Source: Halalkalibaculum roseum (lineage in GTDB: Bacteria > Bacteroidota > Rhodothermia > Balneolales > Balneolaceae). Taken from it: 64,000 nt of DNA. Both the position numbers and the translations under genes were made by a program. A model generated the notes under the pieces. That model saw only the letters and a list, made by a program, of their open reading frames with translations, was not told where the DNA came from and did not search any database. Shown in pieces: positions 53,806 through 61,559 of this stretch (position 1 is its first letter; the number at the start of each line of letters is the position of its first letter). The stretch spans positions 479,250 to 543,249 of the forward strand of contig NZ_JAALLT010000001.1 in the NCBI RefSeq assembly GCF_011059145.1. Direction: 5' to 3'.

Positions 53806-54618
53806 TTGGAAATTACGTTTATAATCTTACTATTACTCGGAATCGTAGCCGGAATCCTGGCCGGACTATTCGGCCTTGGCGGCGGCATCCTCTTTACCCC
53901 CATACTCTTCATTGTATTCAGTGATGCGGGGATTGAAAATCCGGTAGTTTTGACCATAGGTTCCTCTCTGTTTTGCACCTTTATTGCTGCCGCAGGAAGT
54001 TCAATTCGCCAATTCAGGCAGCAAAATTTTTATTGGGCGGATGGTTTAAAGGTGGGATTGCTGGGAACCGTCGGAGTAACCGCAGGTAAATGGGTGATTA
54101 CCTCTGAGTACTACAGCCAGCAGGTATTTGCCATATTCTTTAGTCTCCTGCTAATCTATGTGGCCTACATTTTCATTAGGAGGGGGCGCCAGGAAAAAAC
54201 AGCAGCATTTGATGATCGGGAACCACTGAAATGGAGAGAGTCTCTGGTAACCGGTGGCTTGGGTGGTTTTGTAGCTGCACTTGCAGGAATCGGAGGAGGA
54301 GGGGTGATGGTTCCTATGTTAAACCTTTACTATAAAAAAACATTTAAAAAAGCAGTCAGTGTCTCTTCTCTGGCTATCGTATTTATCTCATTGTCCGGCT
54401 GGATGCAGCTGACATTTACCGGAAGCGGGGGAGGGATGACCTCCTACAGTCTGGGAAGTGTTGATTTCGGCGCCGCCCTGCCCATGGCGATCGGGGGATT
54501 AGCCGGCGGGTTTTTTGGTGCTATGCTGAATCTAAAAATTGACCGAAAATTCCTGCAGTTTGCCTTTTCCGTGTTGGCACTGGCTATGGCTGCAAAGCTT
54601 CTTTCTGAGGTTTATTAA
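53806..54618 (+). CDS. Sulfite exporter TauE/SafE family membrane protein
   Basis: A 270-residue permease with eight predicted helices in two repeats, each with the family glycine motif (AGLFGLGGGILFTPIL and AALAGIGGGGVMVPML). The family exports organosulfur compounds or sulfite, or transports related anions. Translation probably begins at a TTG (53806), because no ATG fits the first helix. It is isolated from its neighbours by promoters of its own. Confidence 0.88.
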   Translation: MEITFIILLLLGIVAGILAGLFGLGGGILFTPILFIVFSDAGIENPVVLTIGSSLFCTFIAAAGSSIRQFRQQNFYWADGLKVGLLGTVGVTAGKWVITSEYYSQQVFAIFFSLLLIYVAYIFIRRGRQEKTAAFDDREPLKWRESLVTGGLGGFVAALAGIGGGGVMVPMLNLYYKKTFKKAVSVSSLAIVFISLSGWMQLTFTGSGGGMTSYSLGSVDFGAALPMAIGGLAGGFFGAMLNLKIDRKFLQFAFSVLALAMAAKLLSEVY

Positions 54619-54925
54619 TGATAAACCCGAAATACATGATTCGGTTTACCCCTTCTATATAGGTACGGCTTTTTCTATCCTATTTTCTAGGACATTGTGT
54701 GAACTGAATCAGTTTGCACAGATTGTGTGGTTAACCTGCCTTTTCACCAATTCTGTAGTGTAGATTCATATGCTACAAGAGGATCCATTTCTCGATGGTT
54801 ATGTCAATTCCTTCAATTAAAAGTGGCACCAGTTAAAAATTTATTTTTTTAATTATTAGAAAATTCTAATATTGCTGAAAAGAAGTACATCATTTACAGG
54901 GATACAAAATAAAAATTAGGTTATT
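54619..54925. other. 307-base spacer before the histidine kinase gene
   Basis: No gene. It contains a palindrome TATTAGAA-AA-TTCTAATA (54854-54871) that shares the TTAGAA/TTCTAA half-sites of the iron-type boxes, but with a 2-base spacer instead of 3. It lies 54 bases before the next start codon, so it may be an operator for the kinase gene. Confidence 0.4.
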
Positions 54926-56530
54926 ATGTCGGAAAGCAATGAGAGTAGCAGGCGTTGGATACCCCTTGCGCTTGATTTTATATTATCGAAATACACGCTG
55001 GCGAATCGAAGAACCATTCTGGTACTGAGTTTATGGATTGGAGTGATAACGCTAAGCATCATGTCAACCGTATGGATTGCCCCGTCGGAGTTTATGCTGA
55101 TCGAGAGTGGGAGCGATGCGACCAGTCTTTTTTTCCTTTTCTATCCGCCTCTAATTTTGGGCACCCTTATGCTGTTCTGGCTGGGATTTGAATGGGGATT
55201 CATACCTCTATTTCTTTCCGCTTTTATCATCACCTTCAGCATGGGAATGACCTATTATTGGGGTCTGCTCTTTGGGGTGGCTTTCATACTTGGACTCGGT
55301 ATTTACGGCATTACCTACTACTGTGTTTCTTTTGACCCGGCGCTCAGGGATCTGAAAAGTTTCGTCTTTTACGTGATGATCTCTTTCTTTGCAGCCATGG
55401 CCAGTTCATTGGGATCTTTTGTTTGGAGTGACTTTTTCAACCTGGAAACCTATAAGACCACGTTGCTTTGGAAAGGCTGGTGGACCGGCATGTTTTTGCA
55501 GTCCATGCTGATTACGGCTCCCATTCTCTACCTGTTTACACCAGTGATTTATCGGTTGCGTGATAAGTATTTTACGGATATCCCGAATCCGAAGGTATCG
55601 CTGAATTGGATATACAGTGCCATAGCCAGCGTTGCGGTAGTTCTGCTCCTGTTTATTGGCGGGGCAAAGATGCTGGGTACTGAAGCATTGAATGCCCAGC
55701 TGGCAACGCTTCAGCCTAGCTTTGGCAATGGTTTGCTGCAAACCAATGAGTCGCTCCAGATCATTTCCTGGATATCTATCGGGTTGGTTGTTTCGCTGGG
55801 AATTGGAGGGATCTATCTGGTTGGTAGCTGGAACCAGCAGCTGCAAAGCCAGGTGGATGAAAAAACCAAACAGTTGAGAAGAAACGAAGAGCTGCTGAGG
55901 GATGCCCTGAGTGAACGTGACCTCTTCCTTGATACCATTCATGACCGCATGAGGGATAATCTTACCAAGATTCTTGCTCTCCTTGAACTGCAGCTGAAAA
56001 ATGATGTGGATAAGTCCATATCAGAAATATTGAAGGATTCCTATTCCAGAATTTCGTGTCTCGCATTGATTCATGAAACAATGGACCAGTCCCAATCTTT
56101 CCGTAACCTGGATGTCAGAAAATATGCGGTTAAGCTGTCAAACCGTCTTCAAAAGCGATTCCAGGATGAAAACAGGCAGATTGATGTTATGCTCAATATC
56201 GATCACGTGATCGTGGATATTGATAAGGCAGTGCCTTTGGCCATGATTATGAATGAGCTTATGGTAAACGCCTTTATTCATGGCTTCCGTGACCGTACCA
56301 CCGGTGTCATAATTATCGATTTTGATAAAAAGGAGGATGGGGTTCTTCTAAGGGTTCGTAATAATGGGGCTGCATTGCCTGATAGTTTTGATATGATGAT
56401 CCAAAAGAGTCTGGGAATCAAGCTGGTTAAGACGCTGGTCAGGCAGCTGCAGGGTGAGTTCGATATAGTGGATCGTGAGAAGCCGGCCTTTAGTATTATG
56501 ATTCCGGATAATATGTTGGTAGAGGCCTGA
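54926..56530 (+). CDS. Membrane histidine kinase, HisKA_2/HWE-like
   Basis: A 534-residue sensor kinase. The N-terminal ~300 residues contain about eight membrane helices (MASE1-like), with a last helix near residues 285-305, followed by a coiled coil. The phosphoacceptor is His339 in FLDTIHDRMRDNLTKILALLELQL, the HisKA_2 layout (normally HRVKNNL). The ATPase domain has N box MIMNELMVNAFIHGF and a G box RVRNNGAALP, with an F box partly degenerate. No response regulator is adjacent, so it is an orphan kinase. The signal is unknown. Confidence 0.8.
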   Translation: MSESNESSRRWIPLALDFILSKYTLANRRTILVLSLWIGVITLSIMSTVWIAPSEFMLIESGSDATSLFFLFYPPLILGTLMLFWLGFEWGFIPLFLSAFIITFSMGMTYYWGLLFGVAFILGLGIYGITYYCVSFDPALRDLKSFVFYVMISFFAAMASSLGSFVWSDFFNLETYKTTLLWKGWWTGMFLQSMLITAPILYLFTPVIYRLRDKYFTDIPNPKVSLNWIYSAIASVAVVLLLFIGGAKMLGTEALNAQLATLQPSFGNGLLQTNESLQIISWISIGLVVSLGIGGIYLVGSWNQQLQSQVDEKTKQLRRNEELLRDALSERDLFLDTIHDRMRDNLTKILALLELQLKNDVDKSISEILKDSYSRISCLALIHETMDQSQSFRNLDVRKYAVKLSNRLQKRFQDENRQIDVMLNIDHVIVDIDKAVPLAMIMNELMVNAFIHGFRDRTTGVIIIDFDKKEDGVLLRVRNNGAALPDSFDMMIQKSLGIKLVKTLVRQLQGEFDIVDREKPAFSIMIPDNMLVEA

Positions 56531-56597
56531 TTCAATTTTATTGTTTCAGATGATGTCTCATTGCCCCCGCTCTGCTGCGGAATGACATTGCTGGATT

Positions 56598-56622
56598 GCT
56601 TCCGGAGCAGAGCACCGGAAGC
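56598..56622. repeat. R1 hairpin repeat
   Basis: Arms GCTTCCGG and CCGGAAGC around AGCAGAGCA, identical to the copy at 36501-36525. An inverted relative CCGCTCTGCTGCGG is just before it (56567-56580). Confidence 0.75.
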
Positions 56623-56629
56623 AGAGAAA

Positions 56630-56814
56630 ACAATTAGTTAAGGAGCATAAAACCAAGAATAAGACTTTTTATCATCCCGACCGTAAGTGGAGGGATCTCA
56701 TCCTAATCGTAACAGCTACAATCTTTTAGAACGGATGAGATCCCTCGACGGGGCTCGGGATGACACCAAAAACAAAACTGTGCCAACAAAAGGATGCAAC
56801 GATCATAGGGCATT
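56630..56814. repeat. Composite repeat, copy 1
   Basis: Starts with ACAATTAGTTAAGGAGCA, contains an R2 element (56672-56763), and ends in a degenerate terminator-like GATCATAGGGCATT. Copy 2 begins at 56997 with the same bases and order. Confidence 0.7.
56672..56763. repeat. R2 inverted-repeat element, copy 2
   Basis: Outer arms TCATCCCGA (56672-56680) and TCGGGATGA (56755-56763), with inner GGGATCTCATCC pairing with GGATGAGATCCC. 92 bases long. Confidence 0.75.
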
Positions 56815-56996
56815 CTGCCCCTGCGGATAGTATTTACCTTTGAAGAGATTCAGCCTTGGGGCAATTTTTAATCTATTCATAAACCCAGCCTAATTTCATT
56901 GATCGGTTTTAGCCCGGCGACACTTCTTGGAAGTGTATTCTCTGACACAAACAAAATACCTCCTTCCGCCGCTCTGCTGCGAAGGCTACATATCTT

Positions 56997-57186
56997 ACAA
57001 TTAGTTAAGGAGCACAAAAAACAAAGAACAAGATTCTTTGTCATCCCGACCGTAAGTGTAGGGATCTCATTCGCATCCTAGGAGCAACACCTTCTCATAA
57101 CTGATGATATCCATAGAGGTCTCGGGATGACACCAATGAACAAAACTGTGCTAAAAAAGAAAGGATGCCCCGATCATAGGGCATCC
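56997..57186. repeat. Composite repeat, copy 2
   Basis: Same order as copy 1, offset 367 bases: ACAATTAGTTAAGGAGCA, R2 element, CAAAACTGTGC, then an intact terminator (57153-57189). Confidence 0.7.
57041..57130. repeat. R2 inverted-repeat element, copy 3
   Basis: Outer arms TCATCCCGA (57041-57049) and TCGGGATGA (57122-57130); the inner stem is less well kept than in copy 2. Confidence 0.7.
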
Positions 57187-57189
57187 TTT
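57153..57189 (-). terminator. Intrinsic terminator, candidate small RNA end
   Basis: Eleven-bp stem AAAGGATGCCC (57160-57170) with GGGCATCCTTT (57179-57189), loop CGATCATA. Read on the minus strand it is followed by six U (57153-57158). A near copy is at 57694-57730. Confidence 0.75.
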
Positions 57190-57454
57190 AGAGAGTTAGC
57201 AATAGATTGTTATTCTATTCAATAGGGGTGAATAGAAGAGACAGCTAAAGTGGTAGTAAAACTGTCTGGAAAAATGGCTGTAAACTAGATGAACGCAGCT
57301 TGAAGCACGATGAGGAGCTCTGAAGAGCAAAGAACAGACCCGGAATTAAACTCCCAAGGTCGTCTTTTGCAGTGTCGGAATAGCGGGTTGCCTGAGGTAA
57401 AGTCAGTAAATAGCCACTATATTCAGTTGTCCCGAAGCTTTTAGCTGATATCAT
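57190..57454 (-). ncRNA. Candidate structured small RNA, possibly 6S-like
   Basis: Minus-strand interval with a good promoter just upstream (-35 TTGACA, 17-base spacer, -10 TATAGA; start near 57454) and an intrinsic terminator at its end. Its ends pair: CAGCUAAA near the 5' end (57447-57440) with UUUAGCUG (57249-57242). Next, AGUGG-UA-ACUG of the 5' side pairs with CAGU-UA-CCACU of the 3' side around internal loops, and a GCUCU/AGAGC apical hairpin is present. A roughly 215-base RNA folding into one long interrupted hairpin is the architecture of 6S RNA. The 69-codon frame in the same interval looks accidental. Confidence 0.45.
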
Positions 57455-57460
57455 GTCTAT

Positions 57461-57489
57461 TCTATAACAGCCTGTAAATGATATGTCAA
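57461..57489 (-). promoter_or_regulatory. Sigma-70-type promoter for the candidate small RNA
   Basis: On the minus strand TTGACA (57489-57484), 17 bases, then TATAGA (57466-57461). The -35 is perfect and the spacing is optimal; there is no obvious protein gene just downstream. Confidence 0.6.
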
Positions 57490-57617
57490 ATATTAACGAT
57501 TTCTAATATTAGATGAAATTAATGTTTGTAAATATTATTTGAGGCTAATCAAATTTGAATATCTGCTTTTATCCGCTCAACAAGCTGTTCTCCTTTGTAA
57601 TTAACGTTTGCCCTGTT

Positions 57618-57642
57618 GCTTCCGGAGCAGAGCGCCGGAAGC
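57618..57642. repeat. R1 hairpin repeat
   Basis: Arms GCTTCCGG (57618-57625) and CCGGAAGC (57635-57642) with loop AGCAGAGCG, one base different from the other copies. Confidence 0.75.
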
Positions 57643-57693
57643 AGACAATGTGAGTTTTTTTTCTTTGCAAATTTGCTACTAAACAAACCGAGG

Positions 57694-57730
57694 AAAAAAG
57701 AAAGGACGTCCCGATCAAAGGACGTCCTTT
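57694..57730 (-). terminator. Terminator of the murG-ftsZ cluster
   Basis: Stem AAAGGACGTCC (57701-57711) with GGACGTCCTTT (57720-57730), loop of 8, followed on the minus strand by six U (57694-57699). It lies 140 bases after the ftsZ stop. Confidence 0.8.
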
Positions 57731-57869
57731 AGAGTTAGCAATCTACTCCGGCCCGGGTTAGAAGGCCGGATGTATAAAAGTTCTTATCTGCCTTGCGGCA
57801 TAATACCCGGCAGCTTTATTACAGCCGGTATATATTTTAAATAGCAATCATTAAGAGTAATCATCTCAC

Positions 57870-59207
57870 TTAATCCATAATTTTTCGCAGGAAGGCCGGT
57901 TGATCGGTATCTGTCTTATCAATGCGTTCTCTGCGATTATTCAGCAACGTGTCGCCCTGCTGCTGCTTGGACTGTTCGCGCTCCTGCTCTTCCTCCTCAT
58001 CGTTAAGCGGACGCACATTCTTGAGTCCACGGCGATGGAAAGCGGGAGAATCCATGTTCTTGAGGTTTTTTTCGCCCTTATAGAATGGCTCATTGGTTGA
58101 CGAGTACCGGGTTTGTCCGGTAAAGTCTTTGGCCTTGGGCATACTCAGCGAACTGCTTTTCTCCTCTGCATCGGCAGATTTCTTCTTCTCCGAACCGGAG
58201 TTTGGCGCAACTCGAGCTTCCTTGCGATTATCGGCAAGATCGAAACCGGTTGCGATGACGGTTACCCGCAGTTCATCATCGAAGCTTTCATCCAGTACCG
58301 TACCCAGGATAATCTCGGCGTCTTCTCCGGCTTCCTGCTGTATGATACTGGTTGCCGTGGTGGTTTCACGCATGCCGAGATCGGCACCTGAGGATATATT
58401 AACCAGGACGTTGCGTGCACCGCGTATGCTTACTCCGTCAAGCAGGGGCGAGTTGATCGCTTCGCGGGCGGCAATCTCAGCACGATCGGCACCGGTAGCT
58501 GTTGCCGAACCCATAATGGCAGCACCACCGTCAAGCATGGTGGTTCTCACATCGGCAAAGTCAAGATTGATGAGACCCGGCATCAGGATTAGATCTGAGA
58601 TACCGCGTGTGGCGTTATATAGTACTTCATTGGCTTTGTTAAAAGCCTCCATCAGCGTGGTATTCTCATCGGCAATATCCAACAGTCGCTCGTTGGGAAT
58701 GACGATGACTGTATCACTATTCTTTTTTAGTTCGGTAATTCCCTCGAGGGCATATTTCATGCGTTTCGGTCCCTCGCAGAGGAATGGGGTTGTTACGATG
58801 GCAACGGTCAGGATGCCTTTGCGCTTGGCAATGCCTGAAACCACGGGAGCACCCCCGGTTCCGGTACCGCCGCCCATTCCGGCCGTAACAAAAACCATAT
58901 CAGCGCCTTCGATGGCTTCTTCAATTTCGTGACGATTTTCTTCAACGGCCTCACGTCCAATTTCGGGACGGGCTCCGGCACCAAGTCCGTTGGTCAGATT
59001 AGTCCCGACCTGGGTGGTGATGTCCGCCATACTGTTCTTAAGTGCCTGGGCATCGGTATTCAGTGCGATATATTCTACACTGCTTAGCCCTTTATCTATC
59101 ATGTTGTTGACGGCATTTCCTCCTCCGCCTCCAACACCAACTACTTTTATTTTCGCATTGTCCTGACCGTCGATGTCAAAACTAAAACGAGAGTTAAGGT
59201 TAGCCAT
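57870..59207 (-). CDS. ftsZ: Cell division protein FtsZ
   Basis: Tubulin-like GTPase that forms the division ring. GTP-binding elements: [14 protein letters not shown] (residues 24-37), tubulin signature GGGTGTG (112-118), and the T7 loop NLDFADVRT with catalytic Asp. The 445-residue protein has a long charged linker (about 325-430) and a C-terminal peptide PAFLRKIMD that would bind FtsA, in the style of Bacteroidota FtsZ. An AAGGAG ribosome site stands 9 bases before the ATG, inside the end of the preceding small ORF. It is the last gene of the cluster. Confidence 0.97.
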   Translation of the reverse strand: MANLNSRFSFDIDGQDNAKIKVVGVGGGGGNAVNNMIDKGLSSVEYIALNTDAQALKNSMADITTQVGTNLTNGLGAGARPEIGREAVEENRHEIEEAIEGADMVFVTAGMGGGTGTGGAPVVSGIAKRKGILTVAIVTTPFLCEGPKRMKYALEGITELKKNSDTVIVIPNERLLDIADENTTLMEAFNKANEVLYNATRGISDLILMPGLINLDFADVRTTMLDGGAAIMGSATATGADRAEIAAREAINSPLLDGVSIRGARNVLVNISSGADLGMRETTTATSIIQQEAGEDAEIILGTVLDESFDDELRVTVIATGFDLADNRKEARVAPNSGSEKKKSADAEEKSSSLSMPKAKDFTGQTRYSSTNEPFYKGEKNLKNMDSPAFHRRGLKNVRPLNDEEEEQEREQSKQQQGDTLLNNRRERIDKTDTDQPAFLRKIMD

Positions 59208-59212
59208 AATAT

Positions 59213-59425
59213 TTACTCCTTTATGATTGCTATTGATTTATTCGATTGCTGGTTCTTTTCTCTTGAACCTTTCAGCGTCCTCTTATTTTCAAAGGACCTG
59301 AGAGTGCTCAAGTTCTCTTCTTCTGATGCTTCAAATATTTTATCATCGCTACGCTCATTAGTGTCCAGACTGATCGTGTTGCGTCTGGCCAGTTCATCAA
59401 TTCTGTTAAGCGTCTTTGTTTTCAT
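59213..59425 (-). CDS. Small hydrophilic protein between ftsA and ftsZ (hypothetical)
   Basis: A 70-codon frame starting [15 protein letters not shown] and ending SIAIIKE. It fills almost the entire space between ftsA (29 bases after its stop) and ftsZ (5 bases before its start), and its last codons AAG GAG supply the ftsZ ribosome site, suggesting translational coupling. It is charged (Lys, Glu, Arg, Asn) with no membrane segment. No family was recognised, and no clear ribosome site precedes it. It could be an untranslated leader, but the exact fit to the gap argues for a real gene. Confidence 0.5.
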   Translation of the reverse strand: MKTKTLNRIDELARRNTISLDTNERSDDKIFEASEEENLSTLRSFENKRTLKGSREKNQQSNKSIAIIKE

Positions 59426-59454
59426 AAGTGATTGCTTATGGTTCGTATGAATGT

Positions 59455-60717
59455 CTAGAGCTCTTTAAACCAACTCTTCATGCGGTCAGCAATGGAATTC
59501 ATCACCTTCTCTACACTGGTTCCTTCTGTTGAGGAGGGAACCATTACCTGGTTCTGTCCGCTGCCGCCTGTTCTGATGGCGTGCATAACCAAACCGACAC
59601 CGGTGGCATAAATCGGATTGTTTACTTCTTCAATGAGTCCACCGCTTAAACCGAGCGGTTTCCCGATTTTTGCATCCATGCCCAGTACCTCATTGGCTAG
59701 TGGACAAATATTTTTGATCAGCGAACCGCCACCGGTAATAACGAGTCCGGCGCTGAGTGATTCGGCATATCCGCTGCGTTTGATTTCGATGGCCACGATC
59801 TCCAGGATCTCTTCCATGCGGGCCTGTATGATCTTTCCTAGTATGCTTTTGGTAATCTCCTTTGGGGGACGTCCCGCGATGCCGGGTACGGTAATAGCTT
59901 CGTCCTCTTCAATAAGGTCAATGTAGGCTTCCCCGTGGTTACGCTTCAGTTTTTCCGCCTGATCGTCAAGTACGCTAAGTCCAACACGGATATCATCGGT
60001 TACCTTCTTACCGGCAATAGCGATTACTGCGGTATGTCGGATGGTATTATCCTGGAAAATAGCTACGTCGGTTGTACCTCCACCAATATCCACCAGCACA
60101 ACACCGGCTTCTTTTTCCTCATCATCAAGCACGGAGTAGGAAGAAGCTAGGGGTTCTAATATGATATCTGCAACTTGGTATCCGGCGCGTTCTACACAGC
60201 GATAGATGTTTTTGGCGGCAGAGACGAGTCCGGTAATAATGTGAACTTCGGCCTCCATGCGTTTGCCGCTCATACCGACCGGATCACTGATACCGTCCTG
60301 GCCGTCAACTACAAATTCTTGTGGTATGACGTGGATGATCTGCTGATCGGTTGGCAGCATGATGCGCTGGCAGTCTTCAAGCAACCGCTCTACATCGTCA
60401 ACTGTAATTTCATTGTCTCGATTATTGATGGTGATGACGCCTTTGCTGCGCATGCTTCGTATATGGTCACCGGCGATACCCACATTAACCGAATTGACTT
60501 CAATGCCGGAAGCAAGCTGGGCCTGTTCAATGGCCGTTTGGATGGCATTCACGGTCTTGTCGATGTTGACCACCACTCCGCGATTCAAACCGTCGCTGGG
60601 GGCTTTTCCTACACCGAGAATATGAATGCGATCCTGGCTGTCGATAGAAGCTACGATCGCGCACACTTTGGTTGTTCCGATATCGAGTCCAACGACAATT
60701 CTATCCTTCTCTTCCAT
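59455..60717 (-). CDS. ftsA: Cell division protein FtsA
   Basis: Actin-like ATPase that tethers FtsZ to the membrane. Phosphate-1 motif IVVGLDIGTTKVCAIVA at the start, the SHS2 1C domain with a VNVGIAGDHI block, phosphate-2 motif VLVDIGGGTTDVAIF, and adenosine motif ITGGGSLI. The C-terminal amphipathic helix (MNSIADRMKSWFKEL) is the membrane anchor. The ATG at 60717 is preferred to a GTG at 60735; it has AAGGAAAAG before it. 420 residues. Confidence 0.96.
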   Translation of the reverse strand: MEEKDRIVVGLDIGTTKVCAIVASIDSQDRIHILGVGKAPSDGLNRGVVVNIDKTVNAIQTAIEQAQLASGIEVNSVNVGIAGDHIRSMRSKGVITINNRDNEITVDDVERLLEDCQRIMLPTDQQIIHVIPQEFVVDGQDGISDPVGMSGKRMEAEVHIITGLVSAAKNIYRCVERAGYQVADIILEPLASSYSVLDDEEKEAGVVLVDIGGGTTDVAIFQDNTIRHTAVIAIAGKKVTDDIRVGLSVLDDQAEKLKRNHGEAYIDLIEEDEAITVPGIAGRPPKEITKSILGKIIQARMEEILEIVAIEIKRSGYAESLSAGLVITGGGSLIKNICPLANEVLGMDAKIGKPLGLSGGLIEEVNNPIYATGVGLVMHAIRTGGSGQNQVMVPSSTEGTSVEKVMNSIADRMKSWFKEL

Positions 60718-60753
60718 AATCTTTTCCTTGTCCACGTACTGTTAGGTGTTTAT

Positions 60754-61518
60754 TTAACTTTCTTGGGTTATAATTTGACCGCGAAAACGGAGATCGATAG
60801 CCCGCATACCTGCGATGCCTTTGGTTTTAATCACTTCTCCGTAAAAGGCTTCCCAATTACGAAGCCTTGTTTTAAAATCATTTTTGCCAAATACCAGCTT
60901 TACGCCATTTTCATGGGTAAGAGCTACAATACCCTCGTCCCGGGTCCAGGCAACTTCACTGATGGTTGCATTGGATACATTTTGGCGTTCCATTTCAAGC
61001 AAAAAATCTCTTGTCGATAAAAATGCTTTGCTCTTCAGTGTGTCTTTCATTGGACCGGCTTTAAAACCGTATAGAATCGGTACGTCCACTGCCTTGCCGA
61101 GGATGAGTTTCAGCCGGAGACCATCCCGGTCTACATAAATTTTATCATTACCATCAGCGAGCAAGGCAATAGGCTGTCGTTCAGTAATTTCAATAACAAG
61201 GTTTCCACTCGGTTCTACCTGAACATCGGCTTGTTTCACATAAGGGATCCTCTCAACCTTTTCGATGATGCTGATGAAATCCAGACTGTCCGGTTTTACA
61301 CCCGTCGGTATATCAACACTCTTTTGCAGTTCTTCCTGGGTGACGAAATAGTGTCCTTCAAATTGAACATCCTTCACGGTCATATTCCGGTCCCAATAGA
61401 TCCCGCCGATGATGGCGAGGCCCAGAATGAGTACAGCCCCTGCTACCCATGGAATGGCATTAAAGCTTTTGACAGAAGCCTTGGAGCGATTCTCGTTATG
61501 TGGATTCTTTTCTGACAT
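60754..61518 (-). CDS. ftsQ: Cell division protein FtsQ
   Basis: A bitopic divisome protein: short cytoplasmic Lys-rich N-terminus, one membrane helix (about residues 24-44, PWVAGAVLILGLAIIGGIYW), then a POTRA domain (VKDVQFEGHYFVTQEELQKSV) and a FtsQ-type beta domain with ITERQPIALLAD and IYVDRDGLRL. 254 residues from the ATG at 61518; an in-frame GTG at 61536 is possible. It sits between murC and ftsA, as is common. Confidence 0.93.
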   Translation of the reverse strand: MSEKNPHNENRSKASVKSFNAIPWVAGAVLILGLAIIGGIYWDRNMTVKDVQFEGHYFVTQEELQKSVDIPTGVKPDSLDFISIIEKVERIPYVKQADVQVEPSGNLVIEITERQPIALLADGNDKIYVDRDGLRLKLILGKAVDVPILYGFKAGPMKDTLKSKAFLSTRDFLLEMERQNVSNATISEVAWTRDEGIVALTHENGVKLVFGKNDFKTRLRNWEAFYGEVIKTKGIAGMRAIDLRFRGQIITQES

Positions 61519-61559
61519 AAATGTTGCAGCGGCCACTAAGGTGCTGCTTTGTTATCAAT

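Larger units (their letters stand above)
56531..57869. other. 1.34-kb gene-free, repeat-rich stretch
   Basis: Between the kinase and ftsZ, with no convincing protein gene. It holds R1 hairpins, two R2 elements, a tandem composite duplication (56630-56814 and 56997-57186), a candidate small RNA with its promoter and terminator, and the ftsZ terminator. Confidence 0.75.

Noticed and set aside
57245-57454. 69-codon frame on the minus strand starting at the predicted RNA start
   Set aside because: Composition is not protein-like, it has no ribosome site, and the interval is better explained by a structured RNA; it remains possible as a leaderless ORF.
58093-58932. 279-codon plus-strand frame opposite ftsZ
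   Set aside because: It is the antisense shadow of a highly conserved gene, with low-complexity Ser/Arg composition.
60175-61020. 281-codon plus-strand frame opposite ftsA and ftsQ
   Set aside because: Antisense shadow across two well-supported genes, with no recognisable motifs.
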